Assembly (NCBI GenBank): GCA_016187835.1
Contig: JACPIY010000107.1
Coordinates: forward strand, 1 to 63,038
Direction of reading: 5' to 3'
Origin: Deltaproteobacteria bacterium
GTDB lineage: Bacteria > Desulfobacterota_D > UBA1144 > Nemesobacterales > CSP1-2
DNA: 63,038 nt
The position numbers were made by a program, and so were the translations under genes. The first letter of the stretch is position 1; every line of letters starts with the position of its first letter. The notes under the pieces were generated by a model. That model worked only from the letters and a program-made list of their open reading frames with translations, was not told the origin of the DNA and searched no databases. Positions 30,454 through 38,379 of the stretch are shown here, in pieces.

Positions 30454-30906
30454 ATGAGCCTTTATAAAGGACACCTAGCAGGCGGTATATTTGTTTTTAT
30501 TCTCTATGTACTCGCTCTAGTGATCTTTTTCTCATTTAAACCTAATATGAATCTCCTAATATGGTTCGGACTCTGCATGCTGGGTGCACTCTGGCCAGAT
30601 GTGGATACAAACAGTCTGGGCCAAAAGCTCTTTTATGGAATATTCCTTGTTCTAGATAGCTTTTTCCTGTTTACAGGACTGTATAAGGAAGCGGCTTTGC
30701 TTGGATTTTTTGCCCTGCTTCCAATCGTCGGAAAGCATCGTGGGTGGACCCACACGATTTGGGCGGCATTTCTCATTCCTTCCCCCATGCTTCTTTTGCC
30801 GATTTTTAAGCCTGAGCTAAATGCTGGGGAACTTGAATACTATATCCCTGTTGTAATAGGCTATCTAAGCCATCTTATTCTTGATTGGGAACTGAAACTC
30901 TATTAA
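30454..30906 (+). CDS. YdjM-like membrane-bound metal-dependent hydrolase (DUF457 type)
   Basis: Small integral membrane protein of 150 aa. The start at 30454 (MSLYKGHLAGG) excludes 12 codons lying in the hairpin. Conserved polar motifs embedded in helices: GHLAGG, WPDVDTNSLGQK, KHRGWTHT and GYLSHLILDW, i.e. the His/Asp set expected for metal binding in this family. Role unknown; relatives are SOS-induced in E. coli, but no LexA box is seen here. Confidence 0.8.
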   Translation: MSLYKGHLAGGIFVFILYVLALVIFFSFKPNMNLLIWFGLCMLGALWPDVDTNSLGQKLFYGIFLVLDSFFLFTGLYKEAALLGFFALLPIVGKHRGWTHTIWAAFLIPSPMLLLPIFKPELNAGELEYYIPVVIGYLSHLILDWELKLY

Positions 30907-30945
30907 GTAATTGTAGAGGCATTCAATTTAAGGCCTCTATCTCTC

Positions 30946-32598
30946 TTATCTAACTTCAATCCAAAATGGCATTAGGGCGAGAACCTTTTCCCGTTCTAAC
31001 GCTTGAAGAGTGTCTATAAAGGAATCAAGCTGTATAACCCAGGCAAAGCTTTTGCCGAAAGGATTAAATTGAATGCCTTTAGGTTTTGAAACCAACCTGA
31101 TAATTGGCGATACTTCATCCGGTATACCAGCTTCCCTTTTAGCAATTTGAATCGCTTCTTTGATTCCACCAAGCTCATCAATAAGCCCCGCTTCCTTTGC
31201 CTGTCTTCCAGTCCATACCCTCCCACGCGCCAACTGCTCGGCGCTCTCGAAATCCATTGCCCTTCCCTCGGCAACCTTTTCTACAAAATCCTTGTAGAAC
31301 GACTCCATAATTGCATCGAGTTTTTGCTCTTCCTTCTTCGTAAAACCCCTATAACTCGAAAACATCAAGGCTCTTTTACCACGCACAATCCATTCTTTTG
31401 TTACCCCAAGCTTTTTTAAAAAACTATTCAGATTGAACTTTCCAAATACAATTCCGATTGAACCTGTAAGAGATAGCGAATCCGCTACGATCTTGTTTGC
31501 CCCGAGAGCAATCATGTACCCGCCGGAAGCCGCAACATCGGACATAGAGATAACAACAGGCTTCTTTTCGGAGACGGACTTTATCTGGTAGCGAATCAAA
31601 TCCGAAGCTACACCAGAGCCGCCAGGACTTGATATTCTTAAAACGATAGCTTTTATGCTTTTGTCATTAGCTAATTTAACGAGAATTCTTATAAGCGTTT
31701 GTGATCCAAGCGTTTTGGCCTCCGCACTTCCCCTACTTTCACCAAGGGTTATCAGACCGGAATCGCATACCAAGGCAATTGTGGTAGCATTTCCTCTAAT
31801 TTTATTCTTGATTGAAAGAACAGTCTCATGAACATTAGCAATCTTAAGAAAAATCCGGGGACTGATTTTTTGTATCCGTAGATCCATCGCCTTCTCGATT
31901 CTTTTCTCCAAATCACATTCATAGACTATTTCATCAATAAGCCTTCTCTCAAGAGCTTCTTCGGCAAGAAAAGGCCCCTCATCTATCAAAGCCATTATAC
32001 TTTCCTCTTCCATTCCTCTCCCTTGAGAAATGTATTTCACAAATTGAGAATAGATGTCGCTGATTATGGAATCCATCATGCTCTTATGAGGTTCGGACAT
32101 TGCTTTTCTTGTGAAAGTCTCAGCGGCACTTTTATACTCGCCAAGCCCCTTTATTTGAGCTTCAATTCCCAGTTTATCCAAAGTGTCCTTAAAAAACGTC
32201 ACCTCCGCACTCAGCCCGATGAGGTTCAACATAGCCCAGGGGGGCATAAATATTTTTTCGGACGCCGAACCTATCAAGTACTGAATATTATCGGCGCTCT
32301 CAAGGTAGACAAAAATCTTTTTTCCTTTTTCCCTGAGTTTTAAAATCCCTCTTCTTATAGCCTCAGCCCTTGCAAGTCCAATTCTAAGCTCTCTAATTTT
32401 TACTAGGACACCCAAGACTTTAGGACTATCTGACAAATATAGAAAAAGCTTCTCTAAATCCCAAACTGTAAGCTTCCCTTTTCTAGGAACAAAGGGGAAA
32501 ATAAACCTTTCTTCCTCTTCCGGGATTTCGCCCCGAAGCTCTATCTCGATGAAATTGTATCGTTTGATAGGATCAATGATTCTTGATAGCACTTGCAT
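30946..32598 (-). CDS. sppA: Signal peptide peptidase SppA, 67-kDa type
   Basis: Serine protease of the S49 family with two ClpP-like repeats. The Ser-Lys dyad is visible: Lys156 in GEYKSAAETF of the first half and Ser358 in AASGGYMIALG of the second. 550 aa. The protein starts with charged sequence and shows no obvious N-terminal membrane anchor, unlike E. coli SppA, so it may act from the cytoplasm or be peripheral. Lies downstream of pepA in the same direction. Confidence 0.92.
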   Translation of the reverse strand: MQVLSRIIDPIKRYNFIEIELRGEIPEEEERFIFPFVPRKGKLTVWDLEKLFLYLSDSPKVLGVLVKIRELRIGLARAEAIRRGILKLREKGKKIFVYLESADNIQYLIGSASEKIFMPPWAMLNLIGLSAEVTFFKDTLDKLGIEAQIKGLGEYKSAAETFTRKAMSEPHKSMMDSIISDIYSQFVKYISQGRGMEEESIMALIDEGPFLAEEALERRLIDEIVYECDLEKRIEKAMDLRIQKISPRIFLKIANVHETVLSIKNKIRGNATTIALVCDSGLITLGESRGSAEAKTLGSQTLIRILVKLANDKSIKAIVLRISSPGGSGVASDLIRYQIKSVSEKKPVVISMSDVAASGGYMIALGANKIVADSLSLTGSIGIVFGKFNLNSFLKKLGVTKEWIVRGKRALMFSSYRGFTKKEEQKLDAIMESFYKDFVEKVAEGRAMDFESAEQLARGRVWTGRQAKEAGLIDELGGIKEAIQIAKREAGIPDEVSPIIRLVSKPKGIQFNPFGKSFAWVIQLDSFIDTLQALEREKVLALMPFWIEVR

Positions 32599-32695
32599 AA
32601 ATAAGCCTCCTACACAAGAACAAAGAGAAATGGTTTCTTACTTTCCTCTGTGTTCCCTGTGGCTAATATATAAAAGCACGATTGCCTATTTTTTT

Positions 32696-34165
32696 TTATT
32701 TTTCAAGAAGGTATCTAATTATCGTTCTTACACCAAAACCAGTGCTGCCTTTCGGATACCAGTCCCCCCCTCTTTCAATAAATGCAGGACCTGCAATATC
32801 GAGGTGTGCCCAGGGAGTATCTCCTACAAACTTTTCAAGGAACATCGCCGCTGTAATTGCCCCGCCCCAACGGCTCCCGACATTTTTTACATCCGCAACG
32901 TCACTGTCAATATCTTTTCTCAGTTCTTCATCCATAGGAAGCTGCCATACCTTCTCCCCGGCAAGCTTTGCAGCTTTGATAATCTTGTCTATCAATTTTT
33001 CATTGTTTCCCATAAGACCTGCCGTATAATTTCCAAGCGCCACAATGCATGCTCCGGTCAATGTCGCAAGGTCAACTATCTCATCCACTTTTAACTGAAC
33101 TGCATAAGAAAGAGCATCAGAGAGCACAATCCTTCCCTCCGCATCAGTATCAATCACTTCGATTGTCTTTCCATTAAGAGCCCGAACAATGTCATCCGGT
33201 TTATACGCTTTCCCGCCGGGCATATTCTCAGTAGCCGAGATAAGGCAGTGAACCCTGACAGGAGGATTGAATTTTGTAATCGCCTTCATAACCCCTAAAA
33301 CACAGGCTGCGCCGGACATATCCATCTTCATCGTTCGCATACTGTCTCTTGGTTTTATACAAAGTCCGCCGGTGTCAAAAGTAATCCCCTTCCCAACTAT
33401 CGCAACTGTCCTTCTCGGTTTCTTTCTAGGCTCATAGGTTAGATGTATAAACTTTGGTGGCTCTTCGCTTCCAAGGGATACTGCCAGAAGCGCCCCCATA
33501 CCCCTTTTTTCTATGTCTTCCCTGTCAAATATCTCACATTGAAGTTCATGCTCTTCAGCAATTTCCTCCGCAATTCCAGCAAGTTTTGTCGGAGTCATAA
33601 CCACAGGGGGTTCGTTTACTAAGTCTCTGGCAAAGTTGATAGCCTCTACAATTGCCTTTGCAAACTCCAGCTCCTCTTTAAAAGCTTTTTCTCCAACCTT
33701 ACTTGAGATAAATTCGACTGTTTTAATTCCGTTCCCTTTCTTATTATTGGTCTTATACTTGTCAAACTCATAATTGCCAAGCCCTAAACCTTCGATAAGA
33801 GCAGAAAGGTCTCCCCTTTTACTATCAATTTCAAAACTAAAAGCAAGAACTCCAGAAAAAGGCTTAACCTTTTTTGCCGTAAGTATTCCAGCCTTTCTTA
33901 AATTATCGGAAGAAAAACCTGCTCTCTTTCCAAATCCTACAAGTAAAACCCTTTCTGCTCCTATTTTGTCAAGCGTATTTACCAGCACACTCTTTCCCAA
34001 TTCACCGTTAAATTTCTCATCTTGAGAGACACGGCTGAGGGCACCGCCCAAAGAACTATCAACTTTTTTAGCAGAGCCTATAATCCCCTCCTCTTCGAAT
34101 CTTCCAAGTACTAAGACGCTGCACTTTACCCTCAATATGTTCGCATCACTGAGTTTGAAGTCCAC
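32696..34165 (-). CDS. pepA: Leucyl aminopeptidase (M17 family)
   Basis: Two-metal cytosolic aminopeptidase. The C-terminal catalytic domain has GKGITFDTGGLCIKP and DTDAEGRIVLSDALSYA (metal ligands Lys, Asp, Asp, Glu and the bicarbonate Arg). The N-terminal macro-like domain covers residues 1-160. 489 aa. PepA of E. coli also binds DNA in Xer recombination; xerD is in this window, but any such link here is speculative. Confidence 0.95.
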   Translation of the reverse strand: MDFKLSDANILRVKCSVLVLGRFEEEGIIGSAKKVDSSLGGALSRVSQDEKFNGELGKSVLVNTLDKIGAERVLLVGFGKRAGFSSDNLRKAGILTAKKVKPFSGVLAFSFEIDSKRGDLSALIEGLGLGNYEFDKYKTNNKKGNGIKTVEFISSKVGEKAFKEELEFAKAIVEAINFARDLVNEPPVVMTPTKLAGIAEEIAEEHELQCEIFDREDIEKRGMGALLAVSLGSEEPPKFIHLTYEPRKKPRRTVAIVGKGITFDTGGLCIKPRDSMRTMKMDMSGAACVLGVMKAITKFNPPVRVHCLISATENMPGGKAYKPDDIVRALNGKTIEVIDTDAEGRIVLSDALSYAVQLKVDEIVDLATLTGACIVALGNYTAGLMGNNEKLIDKIIKAAKLAGEKVWQLPMDEELRKDIDSDVADVKNVGSRWGGAITAAMFLEKFVGDTPWAHLDIAGPAFIERGGDWYPKGSTGFGVRTIIRYLLEK

Positions 34166-34619
34166 TTTCTAATCCTCCTTCAGTAGTATCAATCGAACTA
34201 CAGTTTACCATAACCCTCACTCAGTCCAACGCCACAATATATCTAAACCCGCTATTTCAAATCATCCTAATATAATTATCGCAAAGCCATTACGTACCCT
34301 GTATACTAAATACTTATGAAGAACCCTGCTGAAAGCTGCAGGGTATCGACGTATATACAAACAGTCTCCTTGGTCATTGCGAGGAGCCCTTCGACGGAGT
34401 TTACACTGAGTGCAGCGAATGTGCTCAGGATAGACTCCGCGACGAAGCAATCCATTGAGATTCCTCACTCCGTTCGGAATGACATCTCGTGTCTGATTGC
34501 TTCGCAGAGTTTACACTGAGTGAAAACGAATGTGCTCGCAATGACACCAGGGTGAAAGTGCAAACTATGTAGCAAGCTATGGGGAATTATTAAGTTAAAG
34601 AATTAGGAGAGAAATCACC
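34166..34619. other. Gene-free interval before the cupredoxin, rich in repeats
   Basis: No convincing ORF. It holds a hairpin with arms ACCCTGC and GCAGGGT (34323-34344) and then the 173-bp dispersed repeat at 34373-34545. The remainder is AT-rich leader sequence for the next gene, with AGGAGAG just before its ATG. Confidence 0.7.
34373..34545. repeat. Dispersed MITE-like repeat, copy A (173 bp)
   Basis: Bounded by perfect 11-bp terminal inverted repeats, GTCATTGCGAG and CTCGCAATGAC. The interior contains GATTCCTCACTCC, GTTCGGAATGACA and GATTGCTTCGC. The same words recur at 44635-44758 and 48638-48775, so this is a multi-copy, non-coding element. Confidence 0.8.
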
Positions 34620-35045
34620 ATGAGATATAACATCGAGTCTGTAATCTTTTTATTTATTTTTGCATTTATTTCCATATGCTACTTAACCTCCGGAACTACT
34701 TATGGAGAACCTACACCTGTTCAGGCTACAGTATCGGAGGACGGTGTCCAGAGGATTGATGTTAAAGTGGACAGCTATTCATTCGAGCCCAATCATATTG
34801 TAGTAACTGTGGGTAAGCCTGTAGAGCTTATATTAAAAAGCGTTACAAAAGTTCTTCCTCATAACTTTACTTTGAATTATCCAGAAGCGGGGCTCAATGT
34901 TGATCAGGACATCTCACACGGACAAGAAGTCAAAGTCACTTTTACCCCTACCAAGACAGGGAGCTTTGACTTCTATTGCGACAAAAAATTCCTATTTGAA
35001 AGCCACAGAAAGAAGGGAATGAAGGGTATTTTAGAAGTTAAATAA
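34620..35045 (+). CDS. Secreted cupredoxin domain protein
   Basis: Single-domain type I copper protein of 141 aa. A signal peptide covers about residues 1-30. Copper ligands are all visible: His81 (LPHNF), Cys120 (FDFYCDK), His129 (ESHR) and Met134 (KKGMKG). The fold ends with GILEVK. Likely a periplasmic electron carrier or copper-binding protein; no redox partner gene is next to it. Confidence 0.88.
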   Translation: MRYNIESVIFLFIFAFISICYLTSGTTYGEPTPVQATVSEDGVQRIDVKVDSYSFEPNHIVVTVGKPVELILKSVTKVLPHNFTLNYPEAGLNVDQDISHGQEVKVTFTPTKTGSFDFYCDKKFLFESHRKKGMKGILEVK

Positions 35046-35178
35046 TAAGCTTATTCAATGTTAGTTAAATTCAGCTAAAGTTACCGTTTCTATTCGTCAT
35101 TAGTTATCCTTTTAGAGGATTACCCGTTACTTTTGAGTATCCGATTTATGGAGCTTTTCTAAAAACAAGGAAAAAATT

Positions 35179-36258
35179 ATGGGAAAAGTAGTTTCTGTCG
35201 GCTTAGCTGACGTTCCTTACAAATTTCATCAGAATGAAGTTAAGGATTTTACACATAAGCTTTTTTCACGGGCAAGTGAACACATCGGCAAAATGATCAA
35301 TGTTTTTGATAACTCCACTATAGAAGTGCGCCGTTTCTCTCAACCCAGAGAATGGTTCTATAGACCTCATACTTTTGTGGAACGGAACGAATCATATATA
35401 AAGAGTTCTTGTGTTTTATCAACTCAAGCCATTAAAAATTGCATGGAAAAAATAAATGCGGACTATTCGGACTTTGATCATATAATATTCGTGTCGAGCA
35501 CGGGTGTTGCTACTCCAACGATAGACGCCATTTTGATCAATGAACTTAAACTAGATCCACATCTCAAACGCACGCCAATATGGGGATTAGGATGCGCAGG
35601 AGGTGCAGTAGGACTAAGTCGCGCGCTTGAATATACGCGTGCTTTTCCTAAAAGCGCAGCGCTTGTCATTGCTCTGGAAATCTGCAGCTTGGCATTTCAG
35701 GAAAATGACTATTCCAAGAGTAATATCATAGCTATTTCCCTTTTTTCCGACGGCGCAGCAGCGGCACTAGTAGCCGGTAGAGAGCACAGGTTATTCAATT
35801 CTGCAAGAGTTAATCTAATTGATTCACTGTCTACCATTTATTACGACTCGCTTGATGTAATGGGTTGGGAATTAGTTGATACTGGGTTTAAAGCCATTTT
35901 CAGTAAAGACATCCCAATGATAGTGAGGAAATACGTACGACCAAATATTGAAGAACTGCTAGATAAACATAAACTCAACCTTTCCAACATTAAGCACTTT
36001 GTTATTCACCCCGGCGGGCTAAAAGTTATAAACGAGTATGAAGAGTCAATTGGTTTACCAAATGGCGCTTTCAGCTACTCCAGAAAGGTTTTACGGGAAC
36101 ACGGCAATATGTCATCTTCTACCATACTTTACGTTTTAAATGAGTTTCTAGAAGACGGGAAATACGAAAAGGGTGATTACGGCCTAATGTCGGCCCTTGG
36201 TCCGGGTTTTAGCTCTGAGCTTATTTTGTTTCAAATAGATGCCTCAACCACGGATTGA
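35179..36258 (+). CDS. Type III polyketide synthase (chalcone synthase superfamily)
   Basis: Homodimeric ketosynthase-like enzyme using CoA starters and malonyl-CoA. The catalytic triad is complete: Cys139 in LGCAGGAVG, His277 in VIHPGGLKV, Asn310 in EHGNMSSST. 359 aa. The next gene is an ICMT-type methyltransferase, as in bacterial pairs that make alkylpyrones or alkylresorcinols and methylate them (Bacillus BpsA/BpsB). Product is inferred by that analogy. Confidence 0.92.
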   Translation: MGKVVSVGLADVPYKFHQNEVKDFTHKLFSRASEHIGKMINVFDNSTIEVRRFSQPREWFYRPHTFVERNESYIKSSCVLSTQAIKNCMEKINADYSDFDHIIFVSSTGVATPTIDAILINELKLDPHLKRTPIWGLGCAGGAVGLSRALEYTRAFPKSAALVIALEICSLAFQENDYSKSNIIAISLFSDGAAAALVAGREHRLFNSARVNLIDSLSTIYYDSLDVMGWELVDTGFKAIFSKDIPMIVRKYVRPNIEELLDKHKLNLSNIKHFVIHPGGLKVINEYEESIGLPNGAFSYSRKVLREHGNMSSSTILYVLNEFLEDGKYEKGDYGLMSALGPGFSSELILFQIDASTTD

Positions 36259-36313
36259 CACAGATGAACACAAATCAGCTAGAAATTCCAAATTCTAAAT
36301 CGCAAATAATGAA

Positions 36314-36436
36314 AAACAAGCACCAAATCACAAATCCCAAATTTCAAATGAAAGGAATTTACCTTATTGTTTGTTATTTGGAATTTGGTTATTGAGATTT
36401 GTTTGTGATTTGGAGTTTGGTCATTGGTGCTTGTTT
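36314..36436. repeat. Large imperfect inverted repeat between PKS and ICMT genes
   Basis: AAACAAGCACCAA at the left pairs with TTGGTGCTTGTTT at the right, and interior words (ATCACAAAT, AAATTCC) recur in inverted form. Two-base-word composition (CAAAT / ATTTG) resembles palindromic intergenic repeats common in environmental genomes. Confidence 0.65.
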
Positions 36437-36517
36437 ATTCGCGTAAATTACAGAAAATGCCCTGCAAATACCTACATTTCTCGTGTTCATTAGTGGCGAA
36501 ACAATTAGTCAATTATT

Positions 36518-37036
36518 ATGAATGCCTTTTGGATATTTCTTCTTTTCGTAATATTACAAAGAATAGTCGAACTTGCGATTGCAAAAAGAAATGAAAGAAT
36601 CGTCAGGGCGAAAGGTGCGATTGAGTTTGACAAGAAAGGTTATAAAGTTATCGTGGCGATGCACGTAGCTTTTTTCATCTCACTCATTTTGGAGAAGGTT
36701 TTTCTTGAGAGAGGTTTAAATTCTCTCTGGATTTTTTTCGTAACCCTGTTCGTGCTTGCTCAGTTCTTACGCTATTGGGCAATATCAAGCCTGGGAGCCT
36801 ATTGGAACACGAGAGTTTTAGTTGTTCCAAACAGCAAGCTCGTTACCTCAGGTCCTTACGAATACCTTCGACACCCTAACTATATTGCAGTCATAACAGA
36901 GATTGCCGTAATACCTCTAATTTTTTCTTGTTATATAACCGCGGTGGTATTTACTTTCCTTAACTTGATTTTACTAAGGAGAAGGATAAAGATTGAAGAG
37001 GAAGCCCTCCAAAGAGCTTCAACTGGTTTGTTGTAG
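36518..37036 (+). CDS. Isoprenylcysteine carboxyl methyltransferase (ICMT) family protein
   Basis: Integral membrane SAM-dependent methyltransferase of 172 aa with about four hydrophobic helices. The ICMT signature VTSGPYEYLRHPNY precedes the last helices and the cytoplasmic end RRRIKIEEEAL. Co-directional with the type III PKS 260 bp upstream; such pairs O-methylate alkylpyrones. Its last ~120 bp are duplicated in diverged form at 37290-37408. Confidence 0.88.
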   Translation: MNAFWIFLLFVILQRIVELAIAKRNERIVRAKGAIEFDKKGYKVIVAMHVAFFISLILEKVFLERGLNSLWIFFVTLFVLAQFLRYWAISSLGAYWNTRVLVVPNSKLVTSGPYEYLRHPNYIAVITEIAVIPLIFSCYITAVVFTFLNLILLRRRIKIEEEALQRASTGLL

Positions 37037-37107
37037 AAATTATTAAGAAATTAAATACAGTTTTTAAATTAGCAATAGCGAAGGTGGCAGATGAATACCA
37101 ATTTAAA

Positions 37108-37167
37108 AACGATAGACGGGACTTTCCAGTCCCGTTCTGGCGAGGTTAGAAAACCCCGCCTATCGTT
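37108..37167. repeat. Cloverleaf-like palindromic element
   Basis: Outer arms AACGATAG and CTATCGTT enclose two stem-loops: a perfect 8-bp stem (ACGGGACT/AGTCCCGT) and GGCGAGGTT with AACCCCGCC. It is not a tRNA: no anticodon loop or T-loop. Probably a REP/BIME-type unit. Confidence 0.6.
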
Positions 37168-37180
37168 GGTCTTACACTTA

Positions 37181-37208
37181 GTAGGGAACGCATATATGCG
37201 TTCCTTAC
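37181..37208. repeat. REP palindrome, copy 1
   Basis: Near-perfect 28-bp palindrome with core GAACGCATATATGCGTTC. Other copies lie at 38278, 38626 and 38970. Confidence 0.85.
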
Positions 37209-37238
37209 AAAATAAAAGACAATAAACATACAGGTAGT

Positions 37239-37290
37239 CCACCAATTCCCTCGACTGAGCTCGGGACAGGCTTGCTGATGGTATTGGTGG
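37239..37290. repeat. Inverted repeat CCACCAAT/ATTGGTGG
   Basis: Perfect 8-bp arms at 37239-37246 and 37283-37290 enclosing a GC-rich interior with CCCTCGACTGAGC. It ends exactly where the displaced ICMT 3' end begins. Confidence 0.55.
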
Positions 37291-37408
37291 CAACTTTTTT
37301 CCTGTTACCTAACAGCAACAGTGCTTTGAATGCTTAACTTAATTTTGCTCACGCAGAGGGTAACGATTGAAGAGGAAGCCCTCAGTCAAGTTCCAACTGG
37401 TGTTTAGA
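37290..37408 (+). pseudogene. Diverged second copy of the ICMT gene 3' end
   Basis: Read in frame, this segment gives SCYLTATVL, a TGA stop, then MLNLILLTQRVTIEEEAL and SQVPTGV. It aligns along its length to SCYITAVVFTFLNLILL and the rest of the intact gene's C-terminus. Differences are spread like those between orthologues, so it appears to come from another allele rather than a recent duplication. It lies 254 bp past the intact stop. Confidence 0.8.
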
Positions 37409-37527
37409 AATTTCACAAATCCGAGCGAGAAGTTTTTTGGCGTTGTTCCATATTTTTTTTTCGCACTACTTATTGATGTAAAGGGACATTTTAAGTATAT
37501 TCACCAATAGAGAATAAGGTAAGGCAG

Positions 37528-37562
37528 TTCGTATAAACTCCCCAATAGGGTGATTATACGAA
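37528..37562. repeat. Hairpin just left of the integron cassette
   Basis: TTCGTATAA (37528-37536) pairs with TTATACGAA (37554-37562) around a CTCCCC/GGG loop region. It lies 22 bases before the cassette boundary. Confidence 0.55.
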
Positions 37563-37584
37563 ATATTGTTCGCATAATTAATAG

Positions 37585-38129
37585 TTATGCGGCGTAGTAT
37601 GAATCAATGACTAACACAGAGATCGTCACGTTGACCGCGGCTGTCATTGCTCTTCTGGGCTCCGTCCTCTCATTGTTCATCAGTACACGTCTGGCGATTC
37701 AAAAGGAGCGAAGGCAGCTTTTGTGGGCCAAGGAGTTGGATCGATTCTTCGAACTCGAAGAACTTGCGGGCGATCTCGTTGAGGAGCTCGGTAGTTATCG
37801 TCCAGTTCCCGACGATCGTACGCCGTTGACGCAAAGGTTCGAGGCACTTGAGCAGGCCGCCGGAAGATTCGGTAGATATCCTGAGGTGCGGCAAGCCATC
37901 CGGGATCTGCATAACACACTGGGATGCATGTTCGTTGCGAAGCGAGATCATCAGAACGATCAAGAAGTTCGAGCTGAATTAGATCCGACCTTCCGAAAGT
38001 TGCTTGCAGCCTGCGACAAGGTCGTAGGAAGAGAGAAACTATGATTTCCGGACGACTGCCGCATAACAACAGCTTCAACACGGACTGGCTTCTCCGCTGC
38101 GCTCCGAAGCCAGCCGGTTAAGCTGACCG
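37585..38129 (+). mobile_element. Solitary integron gene cassette
   Basis: One ORF followed by a complete attC site. The left boundary is G^TTATGC at 37584/37585 and the right boundary G^TTACGC at 38129/38130. The attC R'' box GCATAAC is the exact complement of GTTATGC at the cassette's own left end, as expected after integrase-mediated insertion of a circular cassette; the right-hand TTACGC then belongs to the recipient site. The ORF starts 22 bases inside the left boundary. No integrase, attI or second cassette is seen. Confidence 0.85.
37607..38044 (+). CDS. Cassette-encoded hypothetical membrane-anchored protein, 145 aa
   Basis: Unrecognised. One N-terminal hydrophobic helix (about residues 8-26, LTAAVIALLGSVLSLFIS), then a charged helical cytosolic-type region rich in Glu, Leu and Arg with possible coiled coil. 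GC content and codon use (many GCC, CTC, CGT) are visibly higher than in all neighbouring genes, fitting arrival on a mobile cassette. The stop is 16 bases before attC. Function cannot be assigned; many cassette proteins of this shape are uncharacterised. Confidence 0.85.
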   Translation: MTNTEIVTLTAAVIALLGSVLSLFISTRLAIQKERRQLLWAKELDRFFELEELAGDLVEELGSYRPVPDDRTPLTQRFEALEQAAGRFGRYPEVRQAIRDLHNTLGCMFVAKRDHQNDQEVRAELDPTFRKLLAACDKVVGREKL

Positions 38130-38135
38130 TTACGC
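38061..38135 (+). other. attC recombination site
   Basis: 75 bp. R'' box GCATAAC; L'' box AGCTTCAAC; L' box GGTTAAGCT; R' box GTTACGC. L'' and L' pair with one unpaired C, the extrahelical base typical of attC. Between them CTGGCTTC pairs with GAAGCCAG around a 13-base variable terminal structure. Confidence 0.88.
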
Positions 38136-38379
38136 CAAAACAACCTTCTCTCAGAAACAATAATATGAGCAACAAACCATACACACTCAACAATGCAACA
38201 ATGCCCATGACTGGCCAACAGGTCGGTACGGTGGGAAAAGATTTTGAATAACTTGCAGCAAGTTGCTAAACGTTCCTGTAGGGAACGCATATATGCGTTC
38301 CTATAAAGGGTTATGAAATCTACCTTGTACGATATACTTATTGGTAAAGACAGATATTTTTTGTTCACTAGCAGAGAGA
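38136..38379. other. Interval between cassette and RAYT gene
   Basis: Contains a REP palindrome and a 28-codon ATG frame at 38166 that has no supporting feature. Nothing else seen. Confidence 0.5.
38278..38303. repeat. REP palindrome, copy 2
   Basis: Core GAACGCATATATGCGTTC, about 77 bp upstream of the RAYT start; the right edge is slightly degraded (CCTATA). Confidence 0.85.

Noticed and set aside
32549..33094. 181-codon plus-strand ORF across the sppA-pepA junction
   Set aside because: Antisense to two well-supported genes; no ribosome site.
37108..37167. tRNA gene
   Set aside because: Cloverleaf-like but without acceptor, anticodon or TTC loop features.
38166..38252. 28-codon ORF after attC
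   Set aside because: No ribosome site, composition or context support.
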